DNA from: Eubacteriales bacterium | Lineage (GTDB): Bacteria; Bacillota; Clostridia; JANYKE01 | DNA length: 16,940 bases | Direction of reading: 5' to 3' | Assembly (NCBI GenBank): GCA_025361685.1 | Contig: JANYKE010000047.1 | Span: 1 to 16,940 of the forward strand | In this document: piece by piece, positions 7,211-15,918 of the stretch | How the letters are laid out: each line of letters begins with the position of its first letter | Position numbering within the stretch: position 1 is the first letter of the stretch | Made by a program: the position numbers and the translations under genes | The notes under the pieces: generated by a model | Database searches by the model: none | The model's input: only the letters and a program-made list of their open reading frames with translations | Told to the model about the DNA's origin: nothing

Positions 7211-8809
7211 CTAAATTTTGTTAATTGCATTTTCGACAAATGCCGAGAATAGTGGGTGTGGCCTGTTTGGACGGCTTTTGAATTCCGGATGAAATTGAAC
7301 TGCGACATAAAAATCATTTTTCGAAATTTCAATTGCTTCAACAAGCATTTTGTCCGGTGAAAGCCCGCATATCTTAAATCCTTTTTCTTCGAACTCTTCC
7401 CTGTATGCATTGTTGAATTCATATCTGTGTCTGTGACGCTCATCAATATGATTTGTCTTGTACGCTTTCTCCATTATTGTTCCTTCAACAATATCGCATG
7501 GATATGAGCCAAGTCTCATTGTTCCACCCTTGTACTTGATTTTTTGCTGTTCTTCCATGAGATCGATTACACTGTTACAGCCGTTCTCATCAAACTCGCT
7601 CGAATTGGCATCACTGAGATTGCAAACATTTCTGGCAAATTCAATAGATGCGATATGCATGCCAAGACAAATTCCAAAATATGGAATATTGTTTTCTCTT
7701 GCATATTGTGCTGCGACAATCATGCCTTCAATGCCTCTTTCGCCAAACCCACCCGGAATGAGAATTCCTTGTGCAGCTTTGAGTACATCACCAACATTTT
7801 CTTTCGTAATCTTTTCACTATCTGTCCACATTATTTCAACCTTCGTGCCATATTCATATCCGGCATGGCTGAGCGCTTCAATAATTGATAAGTATGCGTC
7901 GCATAATTTTGTATATTTGCCAACAATTGCTATTTTAACGGTTTTATCTCTCTTCTTTATTATATTAACCATATCTTCCCATGAAGACATGTCCGGTTTT
8001 GGAGCATCTATTTTTAGTTCTCTGCAAACAACCTCATCGAGGCCATTCTCGTGCAGCATCACCGGTGCTTCATAAAGACAAGATAATGTCAGATTAACAA
8101 TAACGCAATCAGGTTTAACATTACAGAAAAGCGATATCTTAGATTTAATTCCGTCATCAAGTGGCTCATCTGCTCTGGCAATAATAATGTTTGGAGAAAT
8201 ACCGATTGAACGCAGTTCTTTAACCGAATGCTGTGTTGGTTTTGATTTGTGCTCATTCGATCCTCGTAAATACGGGACTAATGTTACATGGATAAACAAA
8301 CAATTTTCAGTTCCCACATCCAGTGAAACCTGTCTGATTGCTTCTAAGAACGGCTGGCTCTCGATATCACCGATTGTCCCACCGATTTCAGTTATCAGAA
8401 CATCGGCTTCGCTGTTCTTGGCGCTTGAATAGATAAAATCCTTTATCTCATTTGTAATGTGCGGGATAACCTGTACTGTTTCGCCAAGATATCCGCCGGC
8501 ACGCTCACGAGTTAACACATTGAAATAAACCTTACCGGAAGTTAGATTGGAAAACTTCGTGAGGTTCTCATCAATGAATCGCTCGTAGTGTCCAAGATCA
8601 AGATCCGTCTCGGCTCCGTCATCGGTTACATAAACCTCACCATGTTGAAACGGGCTCATCGTGCCGGGATCAACATTCATGTACGGATCAAGCTTTTGTG
8701 CGGCAACCTTTAAACCGCGCAGCTTTAGCAGTCGGCCCAGAGAAGCTGCAGTAATGCCCTTACCAAGTCCTGAAACAACTCCGCCTGTTACAAAAATGTA
8801 CTTTGTCAT
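7211..8809 (-). CDS. pyrG: CTP synthase
   Basis: Makes CTP from UTP, ATP and glutamine in the cytoplasm. The 532-residue protein has an N-terminal amidoligase domain (about 1-265; [13 protein letters not shown] with P-loop SGLGKG at 13-18; the [20 protein letters not shown] region) and a C-terminal class I glutaminase domain with Cys381 in GICLGMH and the His507/Glu509 pair in FHPEF. The glutamine that normally follows GICLGM is His385 here. Start is ATG 8809, preceded by AAGGAG inside the end of carB-dapF and overlapping that gene's TGA as ATGA, which implies translational coupling. An upstream in-frame start at 8863 would add 18 residues that do not belong to the family. dapL follows after 9 bases. 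Confidence 0.97.
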   Translation of the reverse strand: MTKYIFVTGGVVSGLGKGITAASLGRLLKLRGLKVAAQKLDPYMNVDPGTMSPFQHGEVYVTDDGAETDLDLGHYERFIDENLTKFSNLTSGKVYFNVLTRERAGGYLGETVQVIPHITNEIKDFIYSSAKNSEADVLITEIGGTIGDIESQPFLEAIRQVSLDVGTENCLFIHVTLVPYLRGSNEHKSKPTQHSVKELRSIGISPNIIIARADEPLDDGIKSKISLFCNVKPDCVIVNLTLSCLYEAPVMLHENGLDEVVCRELKIDAPKPDMSSWEDMVNIIKKRDKTVKIAIVGKYTKLCDAYLSIIEALSHAGYEYGTKVEIMWTDSEKITKENVGDVLKAAQGILIPGGFGERGIEGMIVAAQYARENNIPYFGICLGMHIASIEFARNVCNLSDANSSEFDENGCNSVIDLMEEQQKIKYKGGTMRLGSYPCDIVEGTIMEKAYKTNHIDERHRHRYEFNNAYREEFEEKGFKICGLSPDKMLVEAIEISKNDFYVAVQFHPEFKSRPNRPHPLFSAFVENAINKI

Positions 8810-9645
8810 ATCTCTATCACTCCTTCGAAAACTTTTGTACAGCCCCCTGTCATATATACGCATTCATCGGTATAATTTACAACAAGCTCGCCACCAAGCA
8901 AAATCACCTTAACATCCTCACCTTTATTACAGTAGCCATTTAATACAGCAGCAACAACCGCGGCACATGCGCCTGTTCCGCATGCAAGAGTCTCGCCGCT
9001 TCCGCGCTCCCAAACTCGCATCTTCAATGTCTTGCTATCAATTACTTTTATAAATTCTGTGTTAACTCTTTCAGGAAACAGCGGATCATTTTCAAACTTC
9101 GGTCCGAGTTTTTCCAAATCAAGCATATCAACTTCATCATAAAATAAAATCGCATGCGGATTTCCCATTGAAACACATGTAATATTATATTCTTTGTCAT
9201 CAATAATGTACGGTGCATTTACAACCTGATCGCCTTTCATTTTTACAGGTATCTTTTCCGGATCAAGCTCTGCCTTACCCATGTTAACCTTGACTGATGA
9301 CACAAGCCCATTTTGCGTGTTGAGAAACAGTTCCTTAATTCCGCTCAAAGTATCAATCGTCATTGTGGTCTTAGGAATAATTTTGTTATCATACAGATAT
9401 TTTGCAACACACCTGATTGCATTGCCGCACATTTTGCCTTCACTTCCGTCCAAATTAAACATGCGCATTTTAGCATCAGCAATATCTGATTTGCAAATCA
9501 ATACTACACCGTCGCCGCCAATGCTGAAGTGTCTGTCAGACAAAACAACTGATAATGATTCCGGATAATTAATTTCGTTTTCAAGGCAGTTAATATAAAT
9601 ATAATCATTGCCCGATCCTTGCATTTTCGTAAATTCTACTCTCAT
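8806..9645 (-). CDS. dapF: Stand-alone diaminopimelate epimerase from an internal start (alternative product)
   Basis: Within the carB-dapF frame, ATG 9645 begins [15 protein letters not shown], which is where free DapF proteins start, and gives 279 residues, the family's normal size. Catalytic cysteines are C73 and C222 in this numbering. AGGAG lies 7 bases upstream (9657-9653), as good as any ribosome site in the operon. Three situations would look the same in sequence: a fusion only, a fusion plus free DapF by internal initiation, or two normal genes with an indel in this sequence. The domain identity is secure; that this segment exists as a separate protein is inferred. Confidence 0.5.
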   Translation of the reverse strand: MRVEFTKMQGSGNDYIYINCLENEINYPESLSVVLSDRHFSIGGDGVVLICKSDIADAKMRMFNLDGSEGKMCGNAIRCVAKYLYDNKIIPKTTMTIDTLSGIKELFLNTQNGLVSSVKVNMGKAELDPEKIPVKMKGDQVVNAPYIIDDKEYNITCVSMGNPHAILFYDEVDMLDLEKLGPKFENDPLFPERVNTEFIKVIDSKTLKMRVWERGSGETLACGTGACAAVVAAVLNGYCNKGEDVKVILLGGELVVNYTDECVYMTGGCTKVFEGVIEI

Positions 9646-12600
9646 ACGCTCACTCCTCATTTCATTAATATCAACCAGCTCAGTATTTATTTCACTATAC
9701 CTGCTCAAAATACTATCTGCCAGTGCATTTGCAGTATCTAGCGAAGTAAGACAGGGTATTCCAAGTATACAAGCTCGTCTTCGGATTTTAACATCATCGT
9801 CTGCCGGATTGCGTCCTTTTTCTGAAGTTGAAATTATGTATGCGAGCTTGCCACTTTCAATAATTGTCATCGTGTTATTATCCGGGCTATCGTGAATTTT
9901 ATTTAGCACAGAAACGTCAAATCCAGCGCTGCTGAGCACTTTTGCAGTACCTTCTGTTGCAAACAACGTAAAGCCGGCAATTGCAAATTTTTTAACAACT
10001 GCTGATATTTCCCCCTTGTCACTGTTCCGAACTGTAACAAGCACGCCTCCTCGCTTGCCCATCTTATATCCGGCTGCAACAAGTCCTTTATAAAGTGCCT
10101 CTTCAATATTCTTGCCTATTCCCAAAACCTCGCCTGTCGATTTCATCTCAGGCCCAAGGTGCGTATCAACATCAATAAGCTTTTCAAAAGAAAACACAGG
10201 AACCTTGACTGCGGTATATGGCGGTATTTTATATATTCCTGTTCCATAGCCGAACCCGCCAAGTTTTTCACCGATGCTTGCTCTTGTGGCAAGTTCACAC
10301 ATTGGCACACCTGTGACTTTACTTAAATATGGAACAGTTCGCGATGCTCGCGGATTAACCTCTATTACATATATTTCATTTTCAATAACAATGTATTGCA
10401 GATTTACCAATCCTTTGACATTTAATGCTAAACATATTTTTTTGGTCTCATCAAAAATTTCCTCTGCCAAGCAGTCTTCAATGTTAACCGATGGATATAC
10501 CGCAATGCTGTCCCCCGAGTGAATACCTGTACGCTCGATGTGCTCCATTATTCCCGGAATCAAAACCTCTTGACCATCACATATTGCATCAACTTCAATT
10601 TCGCGCCCGCTCAAATATTTGTCTATAAGCACCGGATTGCTCTGCTTCTGTCTGAGAATAATTTCCATGTACTCTTTAATATCATTTACGGTAAATGCAA
10701 TAATCATATTTTGACCGCCAAGCACGTATGATGGGCGCATCAAAACCGGATATCCTAAATCCTCCGCTGCCTTAACAGCCTCCTTTTCGGTCATAATGCT
10801 GTAGCCCTTTGGGCGCTTAAAGTTCAACTCTTCAAGAAGATTATCGAAGCGCTCTCTGTCTTCGCAAATGTCAATGCTTTCTGCAGATGTTCCTATAATG
10901 TTTACGCCATTTTCTGCAAGCTTTTGGGTAAGTTTAATCGCTGTCCCGCCTCCAAAAGCAACAATAACGCCAATCGGTTTTTCAATATTAATTACATTCA
11001 TTACATCTTCGATGTTGAGCGGTTCGAAATATAATCTGTCGGCTGTGTCAAAGTCAGTTGATACAGTTTCTGGATTATTATTTATTACTATTACCTCATA
11101 GCCCATACTTTTCAGTGCCCACACGCAGTGAACGCAAGCATAGTCAAACTCAATTCCCTGACCGATTCTAATCGGACCTGAACCAAGAACAATAACGCGT
11201 TCCTTCGTGCTTTTTTCAACAAACTCGCCCGCCTCATCTTCGCCACCGTAAATTGCATAAAAATACGGAGTCTCTGCAGCAAACTCGCCGCCACATGTAT
11301 CAACCATTTTATATATTGGCACGATAGGAGTGATATCTTTGCCGGATATTTGCTGCAATGCTGCATCGGTAAATCCAAGTTTCTTGCCTTCGTAATAATC
11401 AATGTCTTGTCCCTTGTTTTCAAAATCAGCGATGTTTTTTATCTTGTATAAAAACCAACGATCGACTTTTGTAATTTGGAATATCTCATCAATTTCTACT
11501 CCGCGCTTAATTGCTTCATACAACACAAACAAGCGCTCATCCGTCACGCGCGATAGCATTGCAACAATTTCTTTGTCAGTGCATCCTTTAAGCTTTTTCA
11601 AATTCAAAGTTTCCTGACCAATCTCCGCGCCTCGTACTGCCTTCATCAAGGCAAGTTCAAACGTATCGGCAATGCTCATAACCTCGCCTGTCGCTTTCAT
11701 CTGTGTTCCCAGATCTCTCTTGGCATAGACGAATTTATCAAATGGCCATTTTGGAAATTTAACTGCGACATAATCAAGTGTCGGTTCAAATGCAGAATAT
11801 GTTTTTCCGGTTACTGCATTGACAATTTCATCCAGCGTATATCCGATTGCGATTTTTGTTGCAATCTTGGCAATTGGATATCCTGTTGCTTTTGACGCAA
11901 GTGCCGATGATCTTGAAACACGAGGATTAACTTCAATAACTGCATATTCAAATGAATCCGGATGCAACGCAAACTGACAGTTACAGCCTCCTTCAACATC
12001 AAGTGCTGTAATAATATTCAATGCCGCCGAACGCAACATCTGATATTCTTTATCTGCGAGAGTTACGGCAGGTGCGATTACTATGCTGTCTCCGGTATGC
12101 ACTCCGACAGGATCAAGGTTTTCCATTGAGCAGACAGAAATTACGTTTCCAATTTTATCTCTCATAACTTCAAACTCGATTTCTTTCCAACCGGATATGC
12201 AGCTTTCAACCAGAATCTGATGTATTGGTGAGAGTGCTAATCCGTTTGTTGCAATTTCTATTAGCTCGGATTCATTATCAACTATCCCTCCACCGGTTCC
12301 TCCAAGCGTAAATGCCGGACGTACGATTACCGGATATCCGTTACCATTTGCAAACTTAATTGTTGTTTCGATATCTGTTGCAATTGCTGACGGAACAACG
12401 GGCTGATTTATGGACTGCATCGTATCTTTGAAAATCTGTCTGTCCTCAGCCTTATCAATCGTCTCGGGTGATGAACCAAGCAAGCGTACGTTCATCTTAT
12501 CAAGGAATCCATCCTTGGCCAGCTGCATGCACAGAGTAAGTCCTGTCTGCCCGCCAAGTCCTGACAGGATACTGTCCGGGCGTTCTTTTTCAATTATCCG

Positions 12601-12825
12601 TTCAATCGTAGTGAGCGTCAGCGGCTCTATATATATTTTATCCGCCATCGCATTATCTGTCATAATCGTTGCCGGATTAGAATTAACCAGCACAATTTCA
12701 ATGCCGTCTGCCTTGAGTACTCGGCAAGCTTGCGTACCGGCATAGTCAAACTCTGCTGCTTGTCCGATAACAATTGGTCCTGAGCCTATAACAAGAACTT
12801 TCTTTATCGATTTGTCGAGCGGCAT
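8806..12825 (-). CDS. carB-dapF: Carbamoyl-phosphate synthase large subunit fused to diaminopimelate epimerase
   Basis: One open frame of 1339 codons. Residues 1 to about 1055 are a complete CarB: N-half carboxyphosphate ATP-grasp (opening [25 protein letters not shown] at 90-95; [12 protein letters not shown] near 169), a central oligomerisation region, the carbamoyl-phosphate half (second IGSGP-like motif near 547; MRPSYVLGG near 696-704) and the C-terminal MGS allosteric domain (about 930-1050). Residues 1061-1339 are a complete 279-residue DapF with both catalytic cysteines, C1133 (MCGNAIRC) and C1282 (ACGTGAC). CarB uses ammonia from CarA; DapF turns LL- into meso-diaminopimelate. The linker is only about five residues. 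CarB usually ends near 1060-1075 residues, so neither partner is truncated. ATG 12825 directly abuts the carA stop, with GGAGGT inside carA. Residue 627 is Gly where the family FGGQT motif has Gln. A single-base difference near 9660 would split the genes, so an assembly or sequencing error must be excluded. Confidence 0.9.
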   Translation of the reverse strand: MPLDKSIKKVLVIGSGPIVIGQAAEFDYAGTQACRVLKADGIEIVLVNSNPATIMTDNAMADKIYIEPLTLTTIERIIEKERPDSILSGLGGQTGLTLCMQLAKDGFLDKMNVRLLGSSPETIDKAEDRQIFKDTMQSINQPVVPSAIATDIETTIKFANGNGYPVIVRPAFTLGGTGGGIVDNESELIEIATNGLALSPIHQILVESCISGWKEIEFEVMRDKIGNVISVCSMENLDPVGVHTGDSIVIAPAVTLADKEYQMLRSAALNIITALDVEGGCNCQFALHPDSFEYAVIEVNPRVSRSSALASKATGYPIAKIATKIAIGYTLDEIVNAVTGKTYSAFEPTLDYVAVKFPKWPFDKFVYAKRDLGTQMKATGEVMSIADTFELALMKAVRGAEIGQETLNLKKLKGCTDKEIVAMLSRVTDERLFVLYEAIKRGVEIDEIFQITKVDRWFLYKIKNIADFENKGQDIDYYEGKKLGFTDAALQQISGKDITPIVPIYKMVDTCGGEFAAETPYFYAIYGGEDEAGEFVEKSTKERVIVLGSGPIRIGQGIEFDYACVHCVWALKSMGYEVIVINNNPETVSTDFDTADRLYFEPLNIEDVMNVINIEKPIGVIVAFGGGTAIKLTQKLAENGVNIIGTSAESIDICEDRERFDNLLEELNFKRPKGYSIMTEKEAVKAAEDLGYPVLMRPSYVLGGQNMIIAFTVNDIKEYMEIILRQKQSNPVLIDKYLSGREIEVDAICDGQEVLIPGIMEHIERTGIHSGDSIAVYPSVNIEDCLAEEIFDETKKICLALNVKGLVNLQYIVIENEIYVIEVNPRASRTVPYLSKVTGVPMCELATRASIGEKLGGFGYGTGIYKIPPYTAVKVPVFSFEKLIDVDTHLGPEMKSTGEVLGIGKNIEEALYKGLVAAGYKMGKRGGVLVTVRNSDKGEISAVVKKFAIAGFTLFATEGTAKVLSSAGFDVSVLNKIHDSPDNNTMTIIESGKLAYIISTSEKGRNPADDDVKIRRRACILGIPCLTSLDTANALADSILSRYSEINTELVDINEMRSERMRVEFTKMQGSGNDYIYINCLENEINYPESLSVVLSDRHFSIGGDGVVLICKSDIADAKMRMFNLDGSEGKMCGNAIRCVAKYLYDNKIIPKTTMTIDTLSGIKELFLNTQNGLVSSVKVNMGKAELDPEKIPVKMKGDQVVNAPYIIDDKEYNITCVSMGNPHAILFYDEVDMLDLEKLGPKFENDPLFPERVNTEFIKVIDSKTLKMRVWERGSGETLACGTGACAAVVAAVLNGYCNKGEDVKVILLGGELVVNYTDECVYMTGGCTKVFEGVIEI
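9643..9657 (-). promoter_or_regulatory. Internal ribosome-binding site and ATG for dapF at the fusion junction
   Basis: Minus strand AGGAG at 9657-9653, a 7-base spacer, then ATG at 9645-9643. Both other frames meet a TGA at the junction: 9659-9657 and 9652-9650. An ancestral carB ending here and overlapping the dapF ribosome site would therefore need only a one- or two-base shift. The retained signal is the main evidence that separate DapF could still be made. Confidence 0.65.
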
Positions 12826-13896
12826 TTATTTTACCTCCATCGCGTTTATGAATTTATCAAACAAGAATGTCGTATCAAGAGGGCCGCCACAGGCCTCAGG
12901 GTGAAACTGTACCGAACATACCGGCACATTTTCATAAATGATTCCTTCGCATGTTTCATCATTAACATTTACAAACCACTCTTTTGCAATTTCTTTATCA
13001 ATGCTGTCGGATACAACAGCATATCCATGATTCTGACTTGTAATGTAAGTTCTGCCTGTCAATAAATCCTTGGCCGGCTGATTGGCTCCTCTGTGTCCAT
13101 ACTTTAACTTCTCCGTTTTAAATCCTTGCGAAAGTGCCAGCAATTGATGCCCAAGGCAAATTCCGAATATTGGTATTCCAGATGAAAACAGTTTAGCCAA
13201 ATTGCTGATTACCTCTGTGTTTTCTTCCGGGTCCCCCGGTCCGTTGGAAAGCATTATTCCATCCGGTGCAATCTTAATAATATCTTCTGCTGATGTATCG
13301 TGTGGCAGCACAGTAACACTGCATCCCCGCTTCATTAGCTCTCTTCCGATATTTTCCTTCAGCCCAAAATCCAGCAGTACAACTTTGAATTTGCCATCGT
13401 CATTATTTTCATATGAATTTTTTGTGGATACACTTTCAACTGCCTTAACAACTTTATAGTCCTTAATTTCATCAATATTTTCAAGCGAATTTGTCTTTGA
13501 TATTTTGCCATTCATTACTCCGCTTTCGCGAATGATCTTTGTCAATGTGCGAGTATCAATGTCATACAGTCCGATAATATTTTGTTCTTTTAGAAACTTA
13601 TCGATGTCGCCCTCGCTTCTAAAGTTTGAAGGTTCCTTGCACCATTCTCTGACAATGTATCCGCGTGCGGCAATTCTTTTGCTTTCGAAGTCAGGAGGTA
13701 TTACGCCATAATTTCCAATCAATGGAAATGTTTGAGTAATTATCTGTCCGTAATAACTTTTGTCGGTAAGCGTCTCCAAATATCCGGTCATTCCGGTGGT
13801 GAATACTACCTCTCCGATAATCTCACCCTCTGCACCGAATGACTTGCCTTCAAATACAGTTCCGTTTTCAAGTACTAAATATGCCTTTTCCGACAT
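12826..13896 (-). CDS. carA: Carbamoyl-phosphate synthase small (glutaminase) subunit
   Basis: Hydrolyses glutamine and passes ammonia to CarB for carbamoyl phosphate, the shared precursor of pyrimidines and arginine. The 356-residue protein has the N-terminal CarA-specific domain (about 1-150; LENGTVFEGKSFGA, VVFTTGMTGYLETLTD) and a class I amidotransferase domain (about 170-350) with nucleophile Cys247 in GICLGHQ and His332/Glu334 in FHPEACGGP. The start, ATG 13896, follows GGAGGAATAAGTA formed by the end of purF, three bases after that gene's stop. Its own stop touches the carB start with no spacer, so 1:1 synthesis by coupling is likely. Nothing unusual is seen in the protein itself. Confidence 0.97.
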   Translation of the reverse strand: MSEKAYLVLENGTVFEGKSFGAEGEIIGEVVFTTGMTGYLETLTDKSYYGQIITQTFPLIGNYGVIPPDFESKRIAARGYIVREWCKEPSNFRSEGDIDKFLKEQNIIGLYDIDTRTLTKIIRESGVMNGKISKTNSLENIDEIKDYKVVKAVESVSTKNSYENNDDGKFKVVLLDFGLKENIGRELMKRGCSVTVLPHDTSAEDIIKIAPDGIMLSNGPGDPEENTEVISNLAKLFSSGIPIFGICLGHQLLALSQGFKTEKLKYGHRGANQPAKDLLTGRTYITSQNHGYAVVSDSIDKEIAKEWFVNVNDETCEGIIYENVPVCSVQFHPEACGGPLDTTFLFDKFINAMEVK

Positions 13897-13899
13897 TAC

Positions 13900-15318
13900 T
13901 TATTCCTCCAAATTATTTTTTCTCTGCACGATAGTATTTCCGGTAAAACATTTTGTGCAAAACGATAATGAACTTTTGTTGCATGCCTTCTTAAGTCCTT
14001 CAATACTGATATATCCTAGACTGTCTGCGCCAATCTTTTCACATATCTTGGCAACATCCATTTTATTAGCAATTAACTTCTCTTCGTTGTCAATGTCTGT
14101 TCCATAATGACATGTGTATCGAAACGGCGGGGACGAAATTCGCATGTGTACTTCTTTTGCTCCTGCACTCTTGAGAAGCTTTACGATATTCGTACTTGTT
14201 GTTCCGCGAACAATGGAATCATCAACTAGGATTATTCTTTTGCCATCGATGTTAGCCTTAAGCGGATTTAGTTTAAGTCGCACTGCATTTTCCCTCTGCT
14301 TCTGTGTCGGATAAATGAAACTTCTTCCTATGTACCTGTTCTTAACGAATCCCGGCACAAGCGGAATTCCTATTTTGGCACTGTAGCCAAACGCCGCCTC
14401 AAGTCCGCTATCCGGAACGCCGCACACCACATCGGCCTCTATCGGATATTCTTCTGCAAGAACCGCGCCCATATTATATCTCGCTTCATAAACCGACAAG
14501 CCATCAATAATTGAATCCGGGCGGGCAAAATAAATATATTCGAATATGCAAAGTCCGCTGGCAGCATCCGTCTTTTCGATATGAATGCCTGAATAAGTAA
14601 TCCTGCCATCTTCTATTACCATTACTTCACCTGCAGCAATATCACGAATAAACCTAAATCCGCAGCTGTCAAGCGCGCAACTCTCAGATGCAACAGCGAT
14701 GCCGTCTTCATTTTCTCCGACACATAAAGGACGATATCCGCTCGCATCACGAACCGCAATCATTTTACCATTATCGCACATTACAATCAAGGTAAATGCA
14801 CCTTCAAGCATTTGCACTGCATTTATAACTCCTTGAAGCGCATCATTGGCCTTAACTATATGAAAAGCGATGAGCGAAGAAATAACTTCACTATCGCTTG
14901 TCGCTTCAAATCGAACTCCATAAGTTTTTAATTTCTCTCTTATCTCTTTTGCGTTTGTAACATTTCCATTATGTACTGTCGCGATTCTTCCGGTCAAATA
15001 TTCGGTGATGAACGGTCCCAAATTCATTTTTGTGTTGCTGCCGGTTGTTGAATATCTGTTATGACCGATTGCAACATTGCTGTCCGGAAGTTTTTCGAGA
15101 ACTTTTGTTGTAAACACTTCACTCACAAGACCTATGTCCTTGTGGCAGATTATTTTATTGCCATCCACAACTGCAATACCGCAGCCCTCCTGCCCTCGGT
15201 GGTTCATCGCAAGTAATGCGTTGTATGTGATTCCTACTGCTTCAAAACTATTAATGTTTATCCCAAAGACTGCGCATTCTTCTTTAAGTTTATCGGTAAT
15301 ATTCATTTTAGTTTTCAT
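13900..15318 (-). CDS. purF: Amidophosphoribosyltransferase (glutamine PRPP amidotransferase)
   Basis: First committed enzyme of purine synthesis: PRPP plus glutamine gives phosphoribosylamine. The 472-residue protein has an N-terminal nucleophile glutaminase domain with Cys15 in EECAVFGI preceded by a short propeptide, as in Bacillus PurF. It also has a phosphoribosyltransferase domain with the PRPP motif ILVDDSIVRGTTS (363-375). C257, C403, C454 and C457 match the spacing of the four [4Fe-4S] ligands of the Bacillus enzyme, so it should be an oxygen-labile cluster protein matured by self-cleavage. Two starts are possible: ATG 15318 (used here; AGAGGAG 13 bases upstream, overlapping the ANTAR gene by 11 bases) or ATG 15306 (one base after the ANTAR stop, with a 10-residue propeptide). 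Placement beside glnA and carAB, not in a pur cluster, points to control by nitrogen status. Confidence 0.96.
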   Translation of the reverse strand: MKTKMNITDKLKEECAVFGININSFEAVGITYNALLAMNHRGQEGCGIAVVDGNKIICHKDIGLVSEVFTTKVLEKLPDSNVAIGHNRYSTTGSNTKMNLGPFITEYLTGRIATVHNGNVTNAKEIREKLKTYGVRFEATSDSEVISSLIAFHIVKANDALQGVINAVQMLEGAFTLIVMCDNGKMIAVRDASGYRPLCVGENEDGIAVASESCALDSCGFRFIRDIAAGEVMVIEDGRITYSGIHIEKTDAASGLCIFEYIYFARPDSIIDGLSVYEARYNMGAVLAEEYPIEADVVCGVPDSGLEAAFGYSAKIGIPLVPGFVKNRYIGRSFIYPTQKQRENAVRLKLNPLKANIDGKRIILVDDSIVRGTTSTNIVKLLKSAGAKEVHMRISSPPFRYTCHYGTDIDNEEKLIANKMDVAKICEKIGADSLGYISIEGLKKACNKSSLSFCTKCFTGNTIVQRKNNLEE

Positions 15319-15877
15319 AAGTTTTTAAAATCTCCTCTGCAACAGCTCTCTTTTTCATTCTCATATCCATTGCTTGTTTTTCAATGTATTTATGTGCTTC
15401 GGGTTCTGTCATGGAAAGATAAGATACCAAAATGCATTTTGCTCTGTCAACAATTCGGATGTCCTCTATCCGCTGCATCAGTCTCTTGTTCCCGGCTTGC
15501 ATTATCTGCATTTTCTTATGCGCAACTTTTGTTAGCTTGAGCGCATTCCAGAACAGAAGATGACTTATCGGCTTTGAAATAGTTATGACCCCATAGTCCT
15601 CAACCTTGTCAGAAATCTCATCAAAAATCTCCGCCCTTACAACTAATATAACTTCGCTTATACCTTTTGTTGCTATGTTTATTGCAAGACTTTCTCCAAA
15701 CTCATCAGGAAGCGGAGCGCTGACGATACATAAGTCGTAATCAGTTTTGATTAACAATCGCCTTGCCTCTCCCGCAGTAGGAACAGTAGTAATTTTATTG
15801 ACATGCGCTTGTCCGAGTATTTCGGTAAAAACAGGAATGCTTTTTTCATTACTCGAAACAATTAATACACTATCCGT
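15308..15877 (-). CDS. ANTAR-domain RNA-binding antiterminator (NitR-like), apparent ACG start
   Basis: Predicted nitrogen regulator that binds paired hairpins in nascent RNA to prevent termination; NitR beside glnA in Clostridium is the closest described type. Residues about 1-120 form a receiver-like domain without the phosphoacceptor aspartate (VSAPLPD around residues 52-58), though the SKP lysine remains. Residues about 125-185 are the ANTAR three-helix domain (DRAKCILVSYLSMTEPEAHKYIEKQAMDMR). The frame is open from 15892, just after TAG 15895-15893. No ATG, GTG or TTG occurs before TTG 15757, which would remove the first 40 residues and the first two strands. At the place where family members start (M-D-S-V-L-I-V-S-S) the codon is ACG (15877-15875), behind a purine-rich AAGGGTGGGG. 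I annotate from ACG, giving 189 residues, the normal length. A point mutation, a sequencing error or true ACG initiation are all possible. Confidence 0.8.
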   Translation of the reverse strand, partial: TDSVLIVSSNEKSIPVFTEILGQAHVNKITTVPTAGEARRLLIKTDYDLCIVSAPLPDEFGESLAINIATKGISEVILVVRAEIFDEISDKVEDYGVITISKPISHLLFWNALKLTKVAHKKMQIMQAGNKRLMQRIEDIRIVDRAKCILVSYLSMTEPEAHKYIEKQAMDMRMKKRAVAEEILKTYEN

Positions 15878-15892
15878 AAAATCCCCACCCTT
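15875..15892 (-). promoter_or_regulatory. Translation start region of the ANTAR gene with ACG in place of ATG
   Basis: Minus strand AAGGGTGGGG (15892-15883) followed by ATTTT and ACG (15877-15875). The purine tract is at the right distance for a ribosome site, although its match to the consensus is only moderate. The six codons between the upstream stop and ACG (Lys-Gly-Gly-Asp-Phe, then the ACG) include no recognised start codon, so the position of the start rests on homology and on this tract. Confidence 0.5.
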
Positions 15893-15918
15893 CTATATTA
15901 TACTATAATTTTAAATTA

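Noticed and set aside
7458..8075. 205-codon plus-strand frame
   Set aside because: Antisense to pyrG, whose motifs are intact; no coding signal of its own.
8810..8863. 18-residue N-terminal extension of PyrG
   Set aside because: Outside the family, overlaps the DapF coding end, and the SD at the end of dapF points to ATG 8809.
12410..12745. 111-codon plus-strand frame
   Set aside because: Antisense shadow of the CarB N-terminal half.
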